DNA from: an uncultured Saprospiraceae bacterium
GTDB lineage: Bacteria > Bacteroidota > Bacteroidia > Chitinophagales > Saprospiraceae
Reading direction: 5' to 3'
Assembly (NCBI GenBank): GCA_937967535.1
Contig: CALCMV010000451.1
Span: forward strand, 1-15,478
DNA length: 15,478 bases
Part shown: positions 13,701 through 15,478 of the stretch, in pieces
Position numbering within the stretch: position 1 is the first letter of the stretch
Layout of the letters: every line of letters starts with the position of its first letter
Notes under the pieces: model-generated
Databases searched by the model: none
Told to the model about the DNA's origin: nothing
Seen by the model: only the letters and a program-made list of their open reading frames with translations
Position numbers and translations under genes: made by a program

Positions 13701-15360
13701 CTTTGTACCTGCGGGATATACCTTCGACCCGGCATTGAATCCGGCTTGGGCAGATACCGATGGTGATGGCAATCCTGACCAAGTGATTGCTTCCCTCACA
13801 GCAGGTGCTACACAAACGATTACGATAGTATTGACGGTGAATGACCCATTTGTAGGCAGCATGGCAGATTTGGTGAATTATGCAGAAATCGGCGAAGCTG
13901 ACGACGATATGGACCCGAACAATACGCCACCAACGGATGATGATAGCACAGCGGATAATGACCCAACTAACGATGCAGGTGGTACACCGGGCGGTGCTGA
14001 TGACGATTTCATCGGAGGTGATGGTACGGGTACACCAAATGACGGTAATGATGCAACGGACGAAGATGACCAAGACCCTGCATTTGTAGATGAAGTCATT
14101 GACCCGAATGATTGTACAACGCTTGATATTGCTATGGAAAGTATTGAGTCTTGTGGCGGTGCGGCGGTTGATTTAACGGCTATTAACGCAGCAATATTAG
14201 GCAGTATAGGCGACCCGTCATTGGTAACAAATGCAGTGAATTGGTATTTTGATAATACTTTGACAACGCCATACACAGCAGGCGGACCAATCAATCATTC
14301 AGATTCAGATGCAGCCGGAACTTGCAATCCGGGTACAGTTACACTTTATGGTGAGGTCGTTTGTTTGGATGGTGAAAGTATCAACGCCGGAACGATTACG
14401 GTTACGATTTATCCATTCGCAGAAGTAACGCCTCCGGGAGAGGGTAGTTGTACGACAGTAGTAGCAGCTTCGGATTGTCCGAATTTAATGCTTGGTGCAG
14501 TATCCAACGCGACAGGCGGAGTTGACCTTGCGAATTGGGATGCAGCAACAGGTATTTACACTGCACAACTCAACGATGCGGCTGGTACATTCGATATAGA
14601 AGTAACAGGCGGTACTGCTCCATGTGATAGTGGTACACTTACTGTTAGCATACCCGAATGTACTGATGATGGCAATGGCGGTGGCGATGCTTGTACAACG
14701 ACCACAGAACCAATGGCTACGGCGGAAGTTTGCGGTGGTTTGACACCCGACCTGAGCAGTGCCGAAGCAGGTATTTTGGCAGGTATCGGTGATATTTCCC
14801 TGATTACAGGTGATGTGATTTGGTACACAGATGCAGCACTTACAATGCAGTATGATGGCGGTGATATTGACCATGACGACAGTACCGCAGCAGGTACTTG
14901 TGATGCGGGTATTGTTGCTTTATACGCCGAAGTGATTTGTAATGATGGTGAGCGTTTTGCAGCAGGTACGGTAAATATCACAGTTTACCCATTTGCGCCG
15001 AATATCGCACCTGCCGGACCGGGCTGTATGCTCGTAGTGACTCCGGCTTGTCCGGGCGATGTGATAGGGCTGGCTTCTAATGCGATAGGCGGTGCTAGTC
15101 TTGGCAATTGGGATCCGGATACAGGTGTTTATACAGCATTTGAAGGTGATTTTGCAGGCTCTATTGACTTGGAAATCACTAGTGCAAATACGCCATGTGG
15201 TACGATGATTTATACGCTCGAAATTCCGATGTGTGGTGTGCCTGATGAAGTACCAACAGTCGGAGAATGGGGCTTGATTATACTTGGATTGCTGATGTCA
15301 ATTGTTGCCGTACTAGGCATCCGACAAGGCAGAAAAGAGGAAGAATATCACATTAGCTGA
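1651..15360 (+). CDS. Giant modular secreted surface protein (HYR-like, SprB-like, P-like and DUF11-like modules; IPTL-type C-terminal sorting signal)
   Basis: One unbroken ORF encodes 4569 residues. The start is supported by a classical signal peptide that begins at this ATG. Module order: signal peptide 1-26; unrecognised cysteine-containing beta-rich region 27-419; nine HYR-like repeats 420-1164; linker 1165-1277; unit U1 1278-1665 and SprB-like tail 1666-1761; U2 1762-2143 and tail 2144-2240; U3 2241-2632; V1 2633-2810; U4 2826-3212; V2 3213-3390; V3 3399-3576; U5 3591-3970; DUF11-like domain and Asp-rich linker 3971-4154; V4 4155-4337; V5 4348-4528; VPTVGEWG sorting signal 4534-4569. HYR, SprB and DUF11 modules in Bacteroidota occur in large cell-surface adhesins, so an extracellular adhesive or matrix role is the most likely inference. 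No protease, glycosidase or other catalytic domain is recognised. The protein is very acidic, rich in Asp, Thr, Gly and Cys, and almost free of Lys/Arg after residue 1141. The gene appears monocistronic: 459 bases of intergenic DNA lie upstream and a strong terminator begins about 16 bases after the stop. Confidence 0.93.
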   Translation: MKRILPLFTSMSLLALFNLCNNTVYAQCAPNPGDVGIITTQTINEDPGNPNPATEYFATTAEFCDADFGTVGSSEEGPDFQFDFQIPGEKTVVCSDATLTVCRRGDFRGNLGNPLDEAVFVLNGAGTLIGTIENGLSTGVDVPDCDPTQACTTINIAAQDISEDACDGVITIVLQTCGGNAGTEAAEVDNVCNIPFGPGDFDNDGQIEGNCVEITEFSWEYQSLPPPITANDQDLGCLTAPINSTIPVTDLFTDLMVDADGNPGDFTPAGNPEVTVTVNNGGTVNGNDVMFTAPGCYEVTWNIFENCAGLPISCYTPPTATAFVLIAEQPVPAFTYPTPACPNDVLTPTVTSPAYVGAVMQNWTVLSGPATIDEATGELTVTGCGPIQVQLEEIIPYEACGTIAAGDCRDMTTFDIAEDTELPVITCPDNVTGLDCNTTALPDVMATATDNCTAPDAITIEMMDDLTIADIDLCVGGVITRTYTATDECGNVSLPCTVTFTFVADEEAPVITCPEPADTPLLCGEVPTPGQATATDNCTMFETPIDGVPDLMPDEIDPCAGGVITYLFTAVDDCGLEAMCMQTFTYEPDTEEPVLSEMPADVDLVCGEPIPEVPTITATDNCTEPQEVVFEETTMGTCPEATVIMRTWTATDDCGNVTTYTQTINIPPDDTPPVLSDMPADLNLICTDAIPPADEVTATDDCIDPIEVVFEETEDMGVCPEPRIITRTWTATDACMNEATYTQTITIAPDVTPPVLSDMPADLNLTCADEIPPADPITATDDCTDPQEVVFEEVDDMGVCPDPRIITRTWTATDECMNETTYTQTITVAPDTTPPVLSEEPADITLVCGDPIPEVPAITATDDCTNPQEVVFEETTMGTCPEPTVILRTWTATDDCGNETTYTQTIDVPADDMPPVLSDMPADLDLICTDAIPPADPITATDDCTMPIEVVLEETDDMGVCPDPRIITRTWTATDACMNEATYTQTITIAPDTTPPVLSEEPADENLTCADAIPPAATVTATDDCTDPQEVVFEEVDDAAVCPDPRIITRTWTATDDCGNETTYTQTITIAPDATPPVITCPPDDPTVYTLETDIPAAAADIAAFEGLGGTAMDDCGMMTLASADEVTPCPGAANQGMIVRTYTITDECGNESTCDQTLLFSCCEAAAGALAPIDDICIGESITGVVDGTEAMLPDYAYDYVLTDAAGAIITGPNTNGMFTPAAPGDYCIYGVSYQTATGAPDYSSGDINTITQPADCFEITSQCFTVTDLPTVTVGACAAGPAPTQVLTGLEGTFPMDMTGILPDIYVFCEPGCVEAAGAGGAAPYMYEWFELSGECAYDFNSPIANTPDASGLGTGTYSVVVTDDNGCTATGEVKVFVDEPPTLTASADTTLCAGETFDLEGTSLPGPGICLEYCEGELPVCIIDDNTVFTVCFDFTYEWISDLNLILEAPNGTQLVLVSSAAYPNPDMDGNMCFTNDANAGNGVLPGGALDALDWNNYPGGTADAAGLGIGISGNWFPQGGQGAFGVFNGVDANSGTWQVIILDDLPGLEGFFNTFTLDIVNPDCELNVEVDINMPIIDFVPTTIMTEPIECEEIPNCTATYQWTGSDGFDSGVQTITPQTDLLETFPLTTITPPPGTTTYTLTVTDCFDCVSTEEVVITVGDEIMVEATSPICEELDITTLTGGTPDYTVTIGFNPDASDALATATITDATAMNEFTALAAGDYFISVVDANGCSVIIGPVTVEPCELECDLVIDIDACAAGPPPTQVFEDLEGTFPDGQLGILPDVYVFCEPGCLEAFPTGGTAPLTFEWFELSMECAYDFNAPIANTPDASGLGTGTYIAIVTDANGCTDSLEVKVFVDEAPTLNASADTTLCAVGPFDLEGTSLPGPGFCLEYCGGALPVCPIDADAIITVCLEFTHTYISDLSFELVAPDGTVIPLVMGQCCPNGDEDGTQFCFTNETDGGAVPLDWNTTGSANADLLGTGAGISGNWLPEGGAGVLSGLAGIDANGGPWAMIVTDIIGGDSGQFESFNVTITGTNCNTVFQSPVFGAPIPDTGESFTYETPIEECEEQPNCTASYQWTGDDGSDSGILTIANQSDQLETFPPFPVNPPVGTTTYTLTVTDCFGCVSTEEVVVTVGEITAIAVSENCGELDITDISGGTPDYMVTIGMMPDASDAIATATVTDASAMPEFMDLDGGDYYISIVDADGCSVVIGPIMVEPCDVNCDDFMVDVAPCANGPAPTEIFEDLEGVFPMDMLGILPDVYVFCEPGCVSGVAMGGTAPLMYEWFELSDECAYDFNSPIANTQDASGLGSGVYQVVITDANGCTGSQEVKVFVNTPPELTTNDDAEVCAGETFDLEGTSLPTSGFCLEYCEGELPVCLIDDNTIFTVCFDFEYTWISDLNLQLQAPDGTLLTLVSSQAYPNPDMDGNLCFTNDASVGGGVLPGGALDALNWNNYPGGTADAAGLGIGVSGNWFPEGGQGAFSIFNGIDANSGTWQVIILDDLVGFEGFFNTFTLDIVNPDCELSVEVDINMPIIDFVPTTIMTEPIECEEQENCTASYQWTGSDGFDSGVIPIANQQNMLETLPPVSITGTGMDVTYILTVTDCFGCVAMDTLMITCTDTTNCTALVPIMEIQDLCSGNPADLTAAEANVLAGVADPTQITGVVNFYTDAALTMAYTGAPINHSGATCDPEMTILFAEVVCNDGTTIPAGQIDITVYPFAEVVPPTDDSCVVMVSVPDCPNLTLNGPTNPTGGADVANWDPATGTYTGQDGDLSGTLDFMITGGTAPCDTGTITVDIPACNPDTTGCDNFMVDIGACTAGPAPTQVFEDLEGTFPDGQLGTLPDVYVFCEPGCVEAFPTGGTAPIMYEWFELSMECAYDFNSPIANTPDASGLGTGTYIVVVTDDNGCTASQEVKVFIDEDATLTLPDDAEICAGETFNLEGTALPGPGFCLEYCSGALAACPIDTDAIITVCMEFTHTFISDLSFELVAPDGTVIPLVMGQCCPNGADDATMFCFTNDTSGGAVALDWNTTGSVNTDLLGLGVGISGNWLPEGGAAVLGGLAGINANGGPWAMIVTDIIGGDSGQFESFNVTITGTNCNTVFQSPVFGAPIPDTGESFTYETPIEECVDQPNCIASYQWTGTDGFDSGVIPITPQTDMLNTLPPVPVTVGVSATYTLTVTDCYGCTTTSEVTVTECSVADQCTTLTPAMEVAEVCGGQAPDLSAAEAAILGSVADPTLITGAVLWFTDAAFMMPYTTGTAINHSGASCDPETVTLFAQVVCNDGVIIPAGQIDLTVYPFGPQVNPGTGCIVMLEVPACGGLTLGAASNATGGADVANWDPATMSYTGVLGDAAGTIDFQITGGTAPCDMGTVTIDIPACDDDGTADDCTALTQAMETLDICGGTVPDLATIETNILTSVVDPTLIVSAVNWYFDAAQTMPYTAGTGVNHSNTTCDPETVVLYGEVVCNDGASIYAGTVAITVLPFGPTVTPGEDCVVTLTPSTCANFMIGAASNPTGGVDLANWDPATNTYTGQIGDMAGTFDLEITGGTAPCDAGTVTISIPNCPDPTACDDFDADVMACAAGPVPSNVFEGLEGTFPGNNTGILPDIYVFCEPGCLSATPVNGLAPYTYEWFELSGACAYDFNSPIATTQDISGLGTGTYTVVITDANGCSATQEVKVFIDTPPVLTSGDDAVVCAGETFDLTGTSQSGPGFCLDYCGGEAPQCIIEANSIIEICLNFQHTFISDLSFDLVAPDGTMVNLITGVCCPIGTDTPNDQFSFCFTNDPNAAVLDWNNGVPPPAGSTWQPVGGAAALSGLIGSDANAGSWAMTITDIVGGDSGQFFDFNVTITTPGGGCNTTFQSMAFNAPIPDDGQAFTYETPLAECEEQMNCTASYQWTGTDGFDSGVIPIANPSDALETLPPVTITVGVTATYTLTVTDCFACVSTETITITECSDTGGTGFDLALAKTLSAGQASTVAPGDNVSFDITVTNQGTVDAFNVLVNDFVPAGYTFDPALNPAWADTDGDGNPDQVIASLTAGATQTITIVLTVNDPFVGSMADLVNYAEIGEADDDMDPNNTPPTDDDSTADNDPTNDAGGTPGGADDDFIGGDGTGTPNDGNDATDEDDQDPAFVDEVIDPNDCTTLDIAMESIESCGGAAVDLTAINAAILGSIGDPSLVTNAVNWYFDNTLTTPYTAGGPINHSDSDAAGTCNPGTVTLYGEVVCLDGESINAGTITVTIYPFAEVTPPGEGSCTTVVAASDCPNLMLGAVSNATGGVDLANWDAATGIYTAQLNDAAGTFDIEVTGGTAPCDSGTLTVSIPECTDDGNGGGDACTTTTEPMATAEVCGGLTPDLSSAEAGILAGIGDISLITGDVIWYTDAALTMQYDGGDIDHDDSTAAGTCDAGIVALYAEVICNDGERFAAGTVNITVYPFAPNIAPAGPGCMLVVTPACPGDVIGLASNAIGGASLGNWDPDTGVYTAFEGDFAGSIDLEITSANTPCGTMIYTLEIPMCGVPDEVPTVGEWGLIILGLLMSIVAVLGIRQGRKEEEYHIS
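1729..2907 (+). other. N-terminal region of the giant protein, no recognised domain
   Basis: Residues 27-419 do not match a family I can name. The first part (27 to about 222) is cysteine-containing and beta-rich in appearance. It holds a DxDxDG-type calcium-loop-like motif, DFDNDGQ, at residues 200-206. The second part (about 225-419) looks like two immunoglobulin-like or PKD-like segments: one ends in a GCYEVTWNIFENC-type strand, and the other contains PACPNDVLTPTVTSP and QNWTVLSGPATID. The few Lys/Arg residues here (for example CRRGDFRG) contrast with the basic-residue-free part later. Being next to the signal peptide, this region is probably the most exposed, cell-distal end if the protein is held by its C-terminus; that orientation is inference. 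Confidence 0.5.
3418..4143 (+). repeat. Higher-order HYR block A (three repeats of 80, 81 and 81 residues)
   Basis: Block A holds HYR-like repeats at 3418-3657, 3658-3900 and 3901-4143. Each matches the repeat in the same position of block B better than its immediate neighbours. Repeat 1 has IPEVP and EETTMGTCPE; repeat 2 has LICTDAIPPAD and PIEVV; repeat 3 has LTCAD, DPQEVVFEEVDD and CPDPRIITRTWTATD. The block therefore looks like one copy of a three-repeat unit duplicated as a whole. Confidence 0.88.
4144..4869 (+). repeat. Higher-order HYR block B, second copy of the 726-bp unit
   Basis: Block B holds HYR-like repeats at 4144-4383, 4384-4626 and 4627-4869. It is exactly as long as block A (726 bp, 242 codons) with no insertion or deletion, and the sub-repeats have the same lengths. 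DNA identity to block A is broken by many third-position changes, so the duplication is not recent. Its third repeat has drifted most (EEPADENLTC, EVDDAAVC, DDCGN instead of DECMN). Confidence 0.88.
5143..5481 (+). other. Linker / Ig-like segment between the HYR array and the U units
   Basis: Residues 1165-1277 join the HYR-like repeats to the first U unit. They include IDDICIGESITGVVDG, a YDYVLTDAAGAIITGP strand pair, and a GDYCIYGVSYQT strand, followed by a closing strand ITSQCFTVTD. This resembles the Ig-like linker segments seen in large Bacteroidota surface proteins, but I cannot assign it to a named family. No Lys or Arg occurs in it. Confidence 0.45.
5482..6645 (+). repeat. Unit U1 (residues 1278-1665), P-like domain of type A
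   Basis: U1 opens with ACAAGPAPTQV and the invariant YVFCEPGC segment. A SprB-like repeat follows (GGAAPYMYEWFEL ... GLGTGTYSVVVTDDNGCTA ... EVKVF), with its only Lys at residue 1377. A P-like beta-sandwich spans 5887-6354 (156 residues): ISDLNLILEAPNGT, GNMCFTND, GNWFPQGG and GTWQVIILDDL...GFFNTFTLDI follow the usual P-domain course (D-L-x-h-x-L-x-x-P-x-G-T, then G-x-W-x-h-x-h-x-D). The unit ends in an Ig-like segment beginning NCTATYQWTGSDGFDSG and closing TYTLTVTDCFDCVSTEEVV. Confidence 0.8.
6646..6933 (+). other. SprB-like tail segment after U1 (residues 1666-1761)
   Basis: About 96 residues follow U1 and contain ITTLTGGTPDYTVTIGFNPD, a TALAAGDYFISVVDANGCS strand pair and the closing VTVEPCELEC. 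The GGTPDY start and the G-D-Y-x-h-x-V-x-D-A-N-G-C end are those of SprB repeats, named after the gliding adhesin SprB of Flavobacterium johnsoniae. The same tail follows U2 but not U3, U4 or U5, where V modules or the DUF11-like domain take its place. Confidence 0.7.
6934..8079 (+). repeat. Unit U2 (residues 1762-2143), P-like domain of type B
   Basis: U2 has the same order as U1, but its P-like domain (7339-7785, 149 residues) is of a second type. That type has THTYISDLSFELVAPDGT, an extra adjacent cysteine pair in MGQCCPNG, a shorter glycine loop before GNWLPEGG, and GPWAMIVTDIIGGDSGQFESF. The SprB-like part carries one Lys (residue 1861). In the SprB/P join, the usual LCAGETF reads LCAVGPF. 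The end of its P-like domain and the start of its Ig-like part lie in DNA that is exactly identical to U4 (7765-7862). Confidence 0.8.
7765..7862 (+). repeat. 98-bp exact direct repeat, copy 1 (in U2)
   Basis: These 98 bases are identical, base for base, to 10957-11054 in U4. They encode the end of the type B P-like domain and the start of the following segment (TGTNCNTVFQSPVFGAP through FTYETPI). The flanking DNA differs between the two units at many third codon positions, so the run is a sharply bounded island of identity. Confidence 0.93.
8080..8370 (+). other. SprB-like tail segment after U2 (residues 2144-2240)
   Basis: Second copy of the SprB-like tail, with ITDISGGTPDYMVTIGMMPD, GGDYYISIVDADGCS and IMVEPCDVNC. 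It is close in sequence to the tail after U1, which supports duplication of the whole U-plus-tail segment (spacing U1 to U2 1452 bp, U2 to U3 1437 bp). Confidence 0.7.
8371..9546 (+). repeat. Unit U3 (residues 2241-2632), P-like domain of type A
   Basis: U3 opens PCANGPAPTEI and is the close relative of U1. Its P-like domain (8776-9243) has the same 156-residue length and the type A loop NPDMDGNLCFTND ... NWNNYPGGTADAAGLG. Stretches of about 30 identical bases are shared with U1, for example around PGGTADAAG and INMPIIDFVPT. Its single Lys is residue 2340. The Ig-like end (SYQWTGSDGFDSGVIPIANQ) is like that of U5, and the closing strand VAMDTLMITC differs from the STEEVV form of U1 and U2. 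Confidence 0.8.
9547..10080 (+). repeat. V module 1 (residues 2633-2810), unrecognised domain
   Basis: This 178-residue copy begins CTALVPIMEIQDLC and ends VDIPAC. Key positions are: NFYTDAALTMAYTG, an INHSG...CDPE segment, AEVVCNDGTTIPAGQIDITVYPF, then NPTGGADVANWDPATGTYTG, DLSGTLDF and ITGGTAPCDTGT. Six or more cysteines are fixed among the copies. I do not recognise a named family; the regular beta-strand spacing suggests two Ig-like sandwiches in tandem. It follows U3 directly. Confidence 0.75.
10126..11286 (+). repeat. Unit U4 (residues 2826-3212), P-like domain of type B
   Basis: U4 opens ACTAGPAPTQV and is the partner of U2. Both have FPDGQLG after the first conserved block and a 149-residue type B P-like domain (here 10531-10977) with MGQCCPNG and GPWAMIVTDIIGG. 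Its single Lys is residue 2925. The Ig-like end uses VGVSATYTLTVTDCYGCTTTSEV, closer to U5 than to U2, so the unit may be a mosaic. Confidence 0.8.
10957..11054 (+). repeat. 98-bp exact direct repeat, copy 2 (in U4)
   Basis: Second copy of the perfect 98-base repeat found at 7765-7862, 3192 bp downstream of the first. The first mismatches outside it are C versus A on the left and T versus C on the right, both at third codon positions. A further 29-base identical run lies just to its left in both units. Confidence 0.93.
11287..11820 (+). repeat. V module 2 (residues 3213-3390)
   Basis: A copy of the V module of the same length as V1 (178 residues), from CTTLTPAMEVAEVCGG to DIPAC. It has LWFTDAAFMMPYTTG, INHSGASCDPETV, QVVCNDGVIIPAGQIDLTVYPFG and ATGGADVANWDPATMSYTG. 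It stands between U4 and V3 and is separated from V3 by only eight residues (DDDGTADD). Confidence 0.75.
11845..12378 (+). repeat. V module 3 (residues 3399-3576)
   Basis: Third copy, again exactly 178 residues, from CTALTQAMETLDICGG to SIPNC. It carries NWYFDAAQTMPYTAG, VNHSNTTCDPETV, EVVCNDGASIYAGTVAITVLPFG and PTGGVDLANWDPATNTYTG. V2 and V3 together form the only directly tandem V pair ahead of the C-terminal pair. The short acidic PDPTACDDFDADV link leads into U5. Confidence 0.75.
12421..13560 (+). repeat. Unit U5 (residues 3591-3970), shortened type B P-like domain
   Basis: The most divergent U unit. It keeps YVFCEPGC, the SprB-like repeat with its single Lys (residue 3690), and a type B P-like domain (12826-13254, 143 residues) with GVCCPIG, TWQPVGG and SWAMTITDIVGGDSGQFFDF. 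The loop between FCFTND and the Trp-Gln-Pro segment is shortened and rich in Pro (NNGVPPPAGS). The Ig-like end is NCTASYQWTGTDGFDSGV ... TYTLTVTDCFACVSTE. It is followed by the DUF11-like domain, not by a V module directly. Confidence 0.78.
13561..13893 (+). other. DUF11-like domain with a calcium-loop-like insert (residues 3971-4081)
   Basis: The segment opens FDLALAKTLSAG and runs through GDNVSFDITVTNQGTVDAFN, VNDFVPAGYTF, TAGATQTITIVLTV and LVNYAEIG. This order is that of DUF11 (conserved repeat domain, an Ig-like beta-sandwich in bacterial surface proteins), of which this is the single copy. It contains DTDGDGNPD at residues 4035-4043, the type of Asp-rich loop that binds calcium in thrombospondin type 3 and dockerin-like repeats. 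The Lys in LAKTL (residue 3980) is one of very few basic residues in this half of the protein. Confidence 0.8.
13894..14112 (+). other. Asp-rich linker (residues 4082-4154)
   Basis: About 73 residues of low complexity, roughly one third of them Asp, with Gly, Pro, Asn and Thr and no Lys or Arg. Examples are EADDDMDPNN, PPTDDDSTADNDPTNDAGG and DATDEDDQDPAF. Such stretches commonly follow DUF11-like domains in Bacteroidota surface proteins. It is likely disordered or calcium-binding. Confidence 0.75.
14113..14661 (+). repeat. V module 4 (residues 4155-4337)
   Basis: A longer V copy (183 residues) from CTTLDIAMESIESCGG to SIPEC. Compared with V1-V3 it has about five extra residues after the NHS motif (INHSDSDAAGTCNPG), a feature shared with V5, and NWDAATGIYTA in place of NWDPAT. 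It follows the Asp-rich linker. Confidence 0.75.
14692..15234 (+). repeat. V module 5 (residues 4348-4528), last domain before the sorting signal
   Basis: The most divergent V copy (181 residues), from CTTTTEPMATAEVCGG to EIPMC. The NHS motif has become DHD (GGDIDHDDSTAAGTC), the TGGTAPCD segment reads TSANTPCG, and it carries the only Arg of the five copies (R4435, in DGERFAAG). NWDPDTGVYTA is kept. Only five residues (GVPDE) separate it from the VPTVGEWG signal. Confidence 0.72.
15250..15357 (+). other. IPTLxxWG-type C-terminal sorting signal (residues 4534-4569)
   Basis: The C-terminus has the three parts of a PEP-CTERM-like exosortase signal. A motif VPTVGEWG (4534-4541) matches the IPTLxxWG class with Val for Ile and Val for Leu. 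A hydrophobic helix follows (about 4542-4557, LIILGLLMSIVAVLGI), then a basic cluster (RQGRK, 4558-4562) and a short tail. IPTL-CTERM proteins are the proposed substrates of exosortase H (XrtH), which would cut near the motif and attach or release the protein. No Por-type T9SS C-terminal domain or gliding-motility CTD is present. No sortase gene lies in the window. Confidence 0.85.
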
Positions 15361-15376
15361 TAATATTAAAAAATGA

Positions 15377-15420
15377 TAGAAGCCCTCTCATTTGAAAGAA
15401 TGAGAGGGCTTGCTATTTTT
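15377..15420 (+). terminator. Intrinsic terminator after the giant gene, possibly bidirectional
   Basis: A perfect 12-bp stem (AGCCCTCTCATT / AATGAGAGGGCT, 15381-15392 and 15399-15410) closes a six-base loop TGAAAG. The stem can be lengthened to about 16 pairs with one bulged base. Five T residues follow at 15416-15420. It starts about 16 bases after the TGA. On the other strand the A-run at 15368-15373 would give a T-run a few bases beyond the hairpin, so it could also stop transcription coming from the right. Confidence 0.92.
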
Positions 15421-15478
15421 ATGGGAAACATAAAACATAGGCAGTGTTATGGATGTAATGCTATTGAACCACTAATCC
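15421..15478. other. Right-edge remainder, no gene called
   Basis: These 58 bases follow the terminator. An ATG at 15421 directly after the T-run opens a frame of 19 codons to the window edge, including a CYGC motif. There is no ribosome binding site and not enough sequence to tell whether it is a gene. On the minus strand one frame would end at a stop near 15461, so a convergent gene ending here is equally possible. Confidence 0.3.

Noticed and set aside
15421..15478. Start of a new gene at 15421 (19 open codons with a CYGC motif)
   Set aside because: Too short to judge, with no ribosome binding site, and the ATG directly abuts the terminator T-run. It is left as a remark only.

Overview
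The window looks like a piece of a Bacteroidota genome, probably from the Saprospiria/Chitinophagia side of the phylum. The grounds are a giant secreted protein built from HYR-like, SprB-like, proprotein-convertase P-like and DUF11-like modules, an IPTL/VPTV-type C-terminal sorting signal, start regions that are AT-rich and lack a clear Shine-Dalgarno, and moderate GC. The lineage is an inference; no RNA gene or phylogenetic marker is present.

Layout. (1) Positions 1-1191 hold two overlapping genes on the + strand: a small three-helix membrane protein of DUF4190 type, possibly cut by the left edge, and an NAD(P)-binding SDR/RmlD-like reductase. They are joined by an ATGA stop/start overlap. 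(2) Positions 1192-1650 are an AT-rich intergenic region with small inverted repeats and no gene. (3) Positions 1651-15360 are one uninterrupted ORF of 4569 codons, which fills almost 90% of the window. (4) A strong intrinsic terminator follows at once, then 58 bases to the right edge.

The giant protein, in order: signal peptide (residues 1-26); an unrecognised N-terminal region (27-419); nine HYR-like repeats (420-1164), six of which form a duplicated three-repeat block of exactly 726 bp; a linker (1165-1277); five large U units (starting at 1278, 1762, 2241, 2826 and 3591), each with a conserved YVFCEPGC segment, a SprB-like repeat, a P-like beta-sandwich and an Ig-like segment; five copies of a roughly 180-residue module called V here (starting at 2633, 3213, 3399, 4155 and 4348); one DUF11-like domain plus an Asp-rich linker (3971-4154); and a C-terminal VPTVGEWG motif, hydrophobic helix and basic tail (4534-4569). 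Such a protein is expected to be exported and held at, or released from, the cell surface as an adhesin or matrix component. No catalytic domain is visible.

The points most worth a second look are the near absence of Lys and Arg over about 3,400 residues with one retained Lys at the same place in every U unit, the paired gain and loss of two cysteines among the HYR-like repeats, the unrecognised V module, the alternating A-B-A-B-B pattern of P-like domains, a 98-bp exact internal DNA repeat, and an exosortase-type rather than T9SS-type C-terminus. Nothing links the first two genes functionally to the giant gene beyond proximity.
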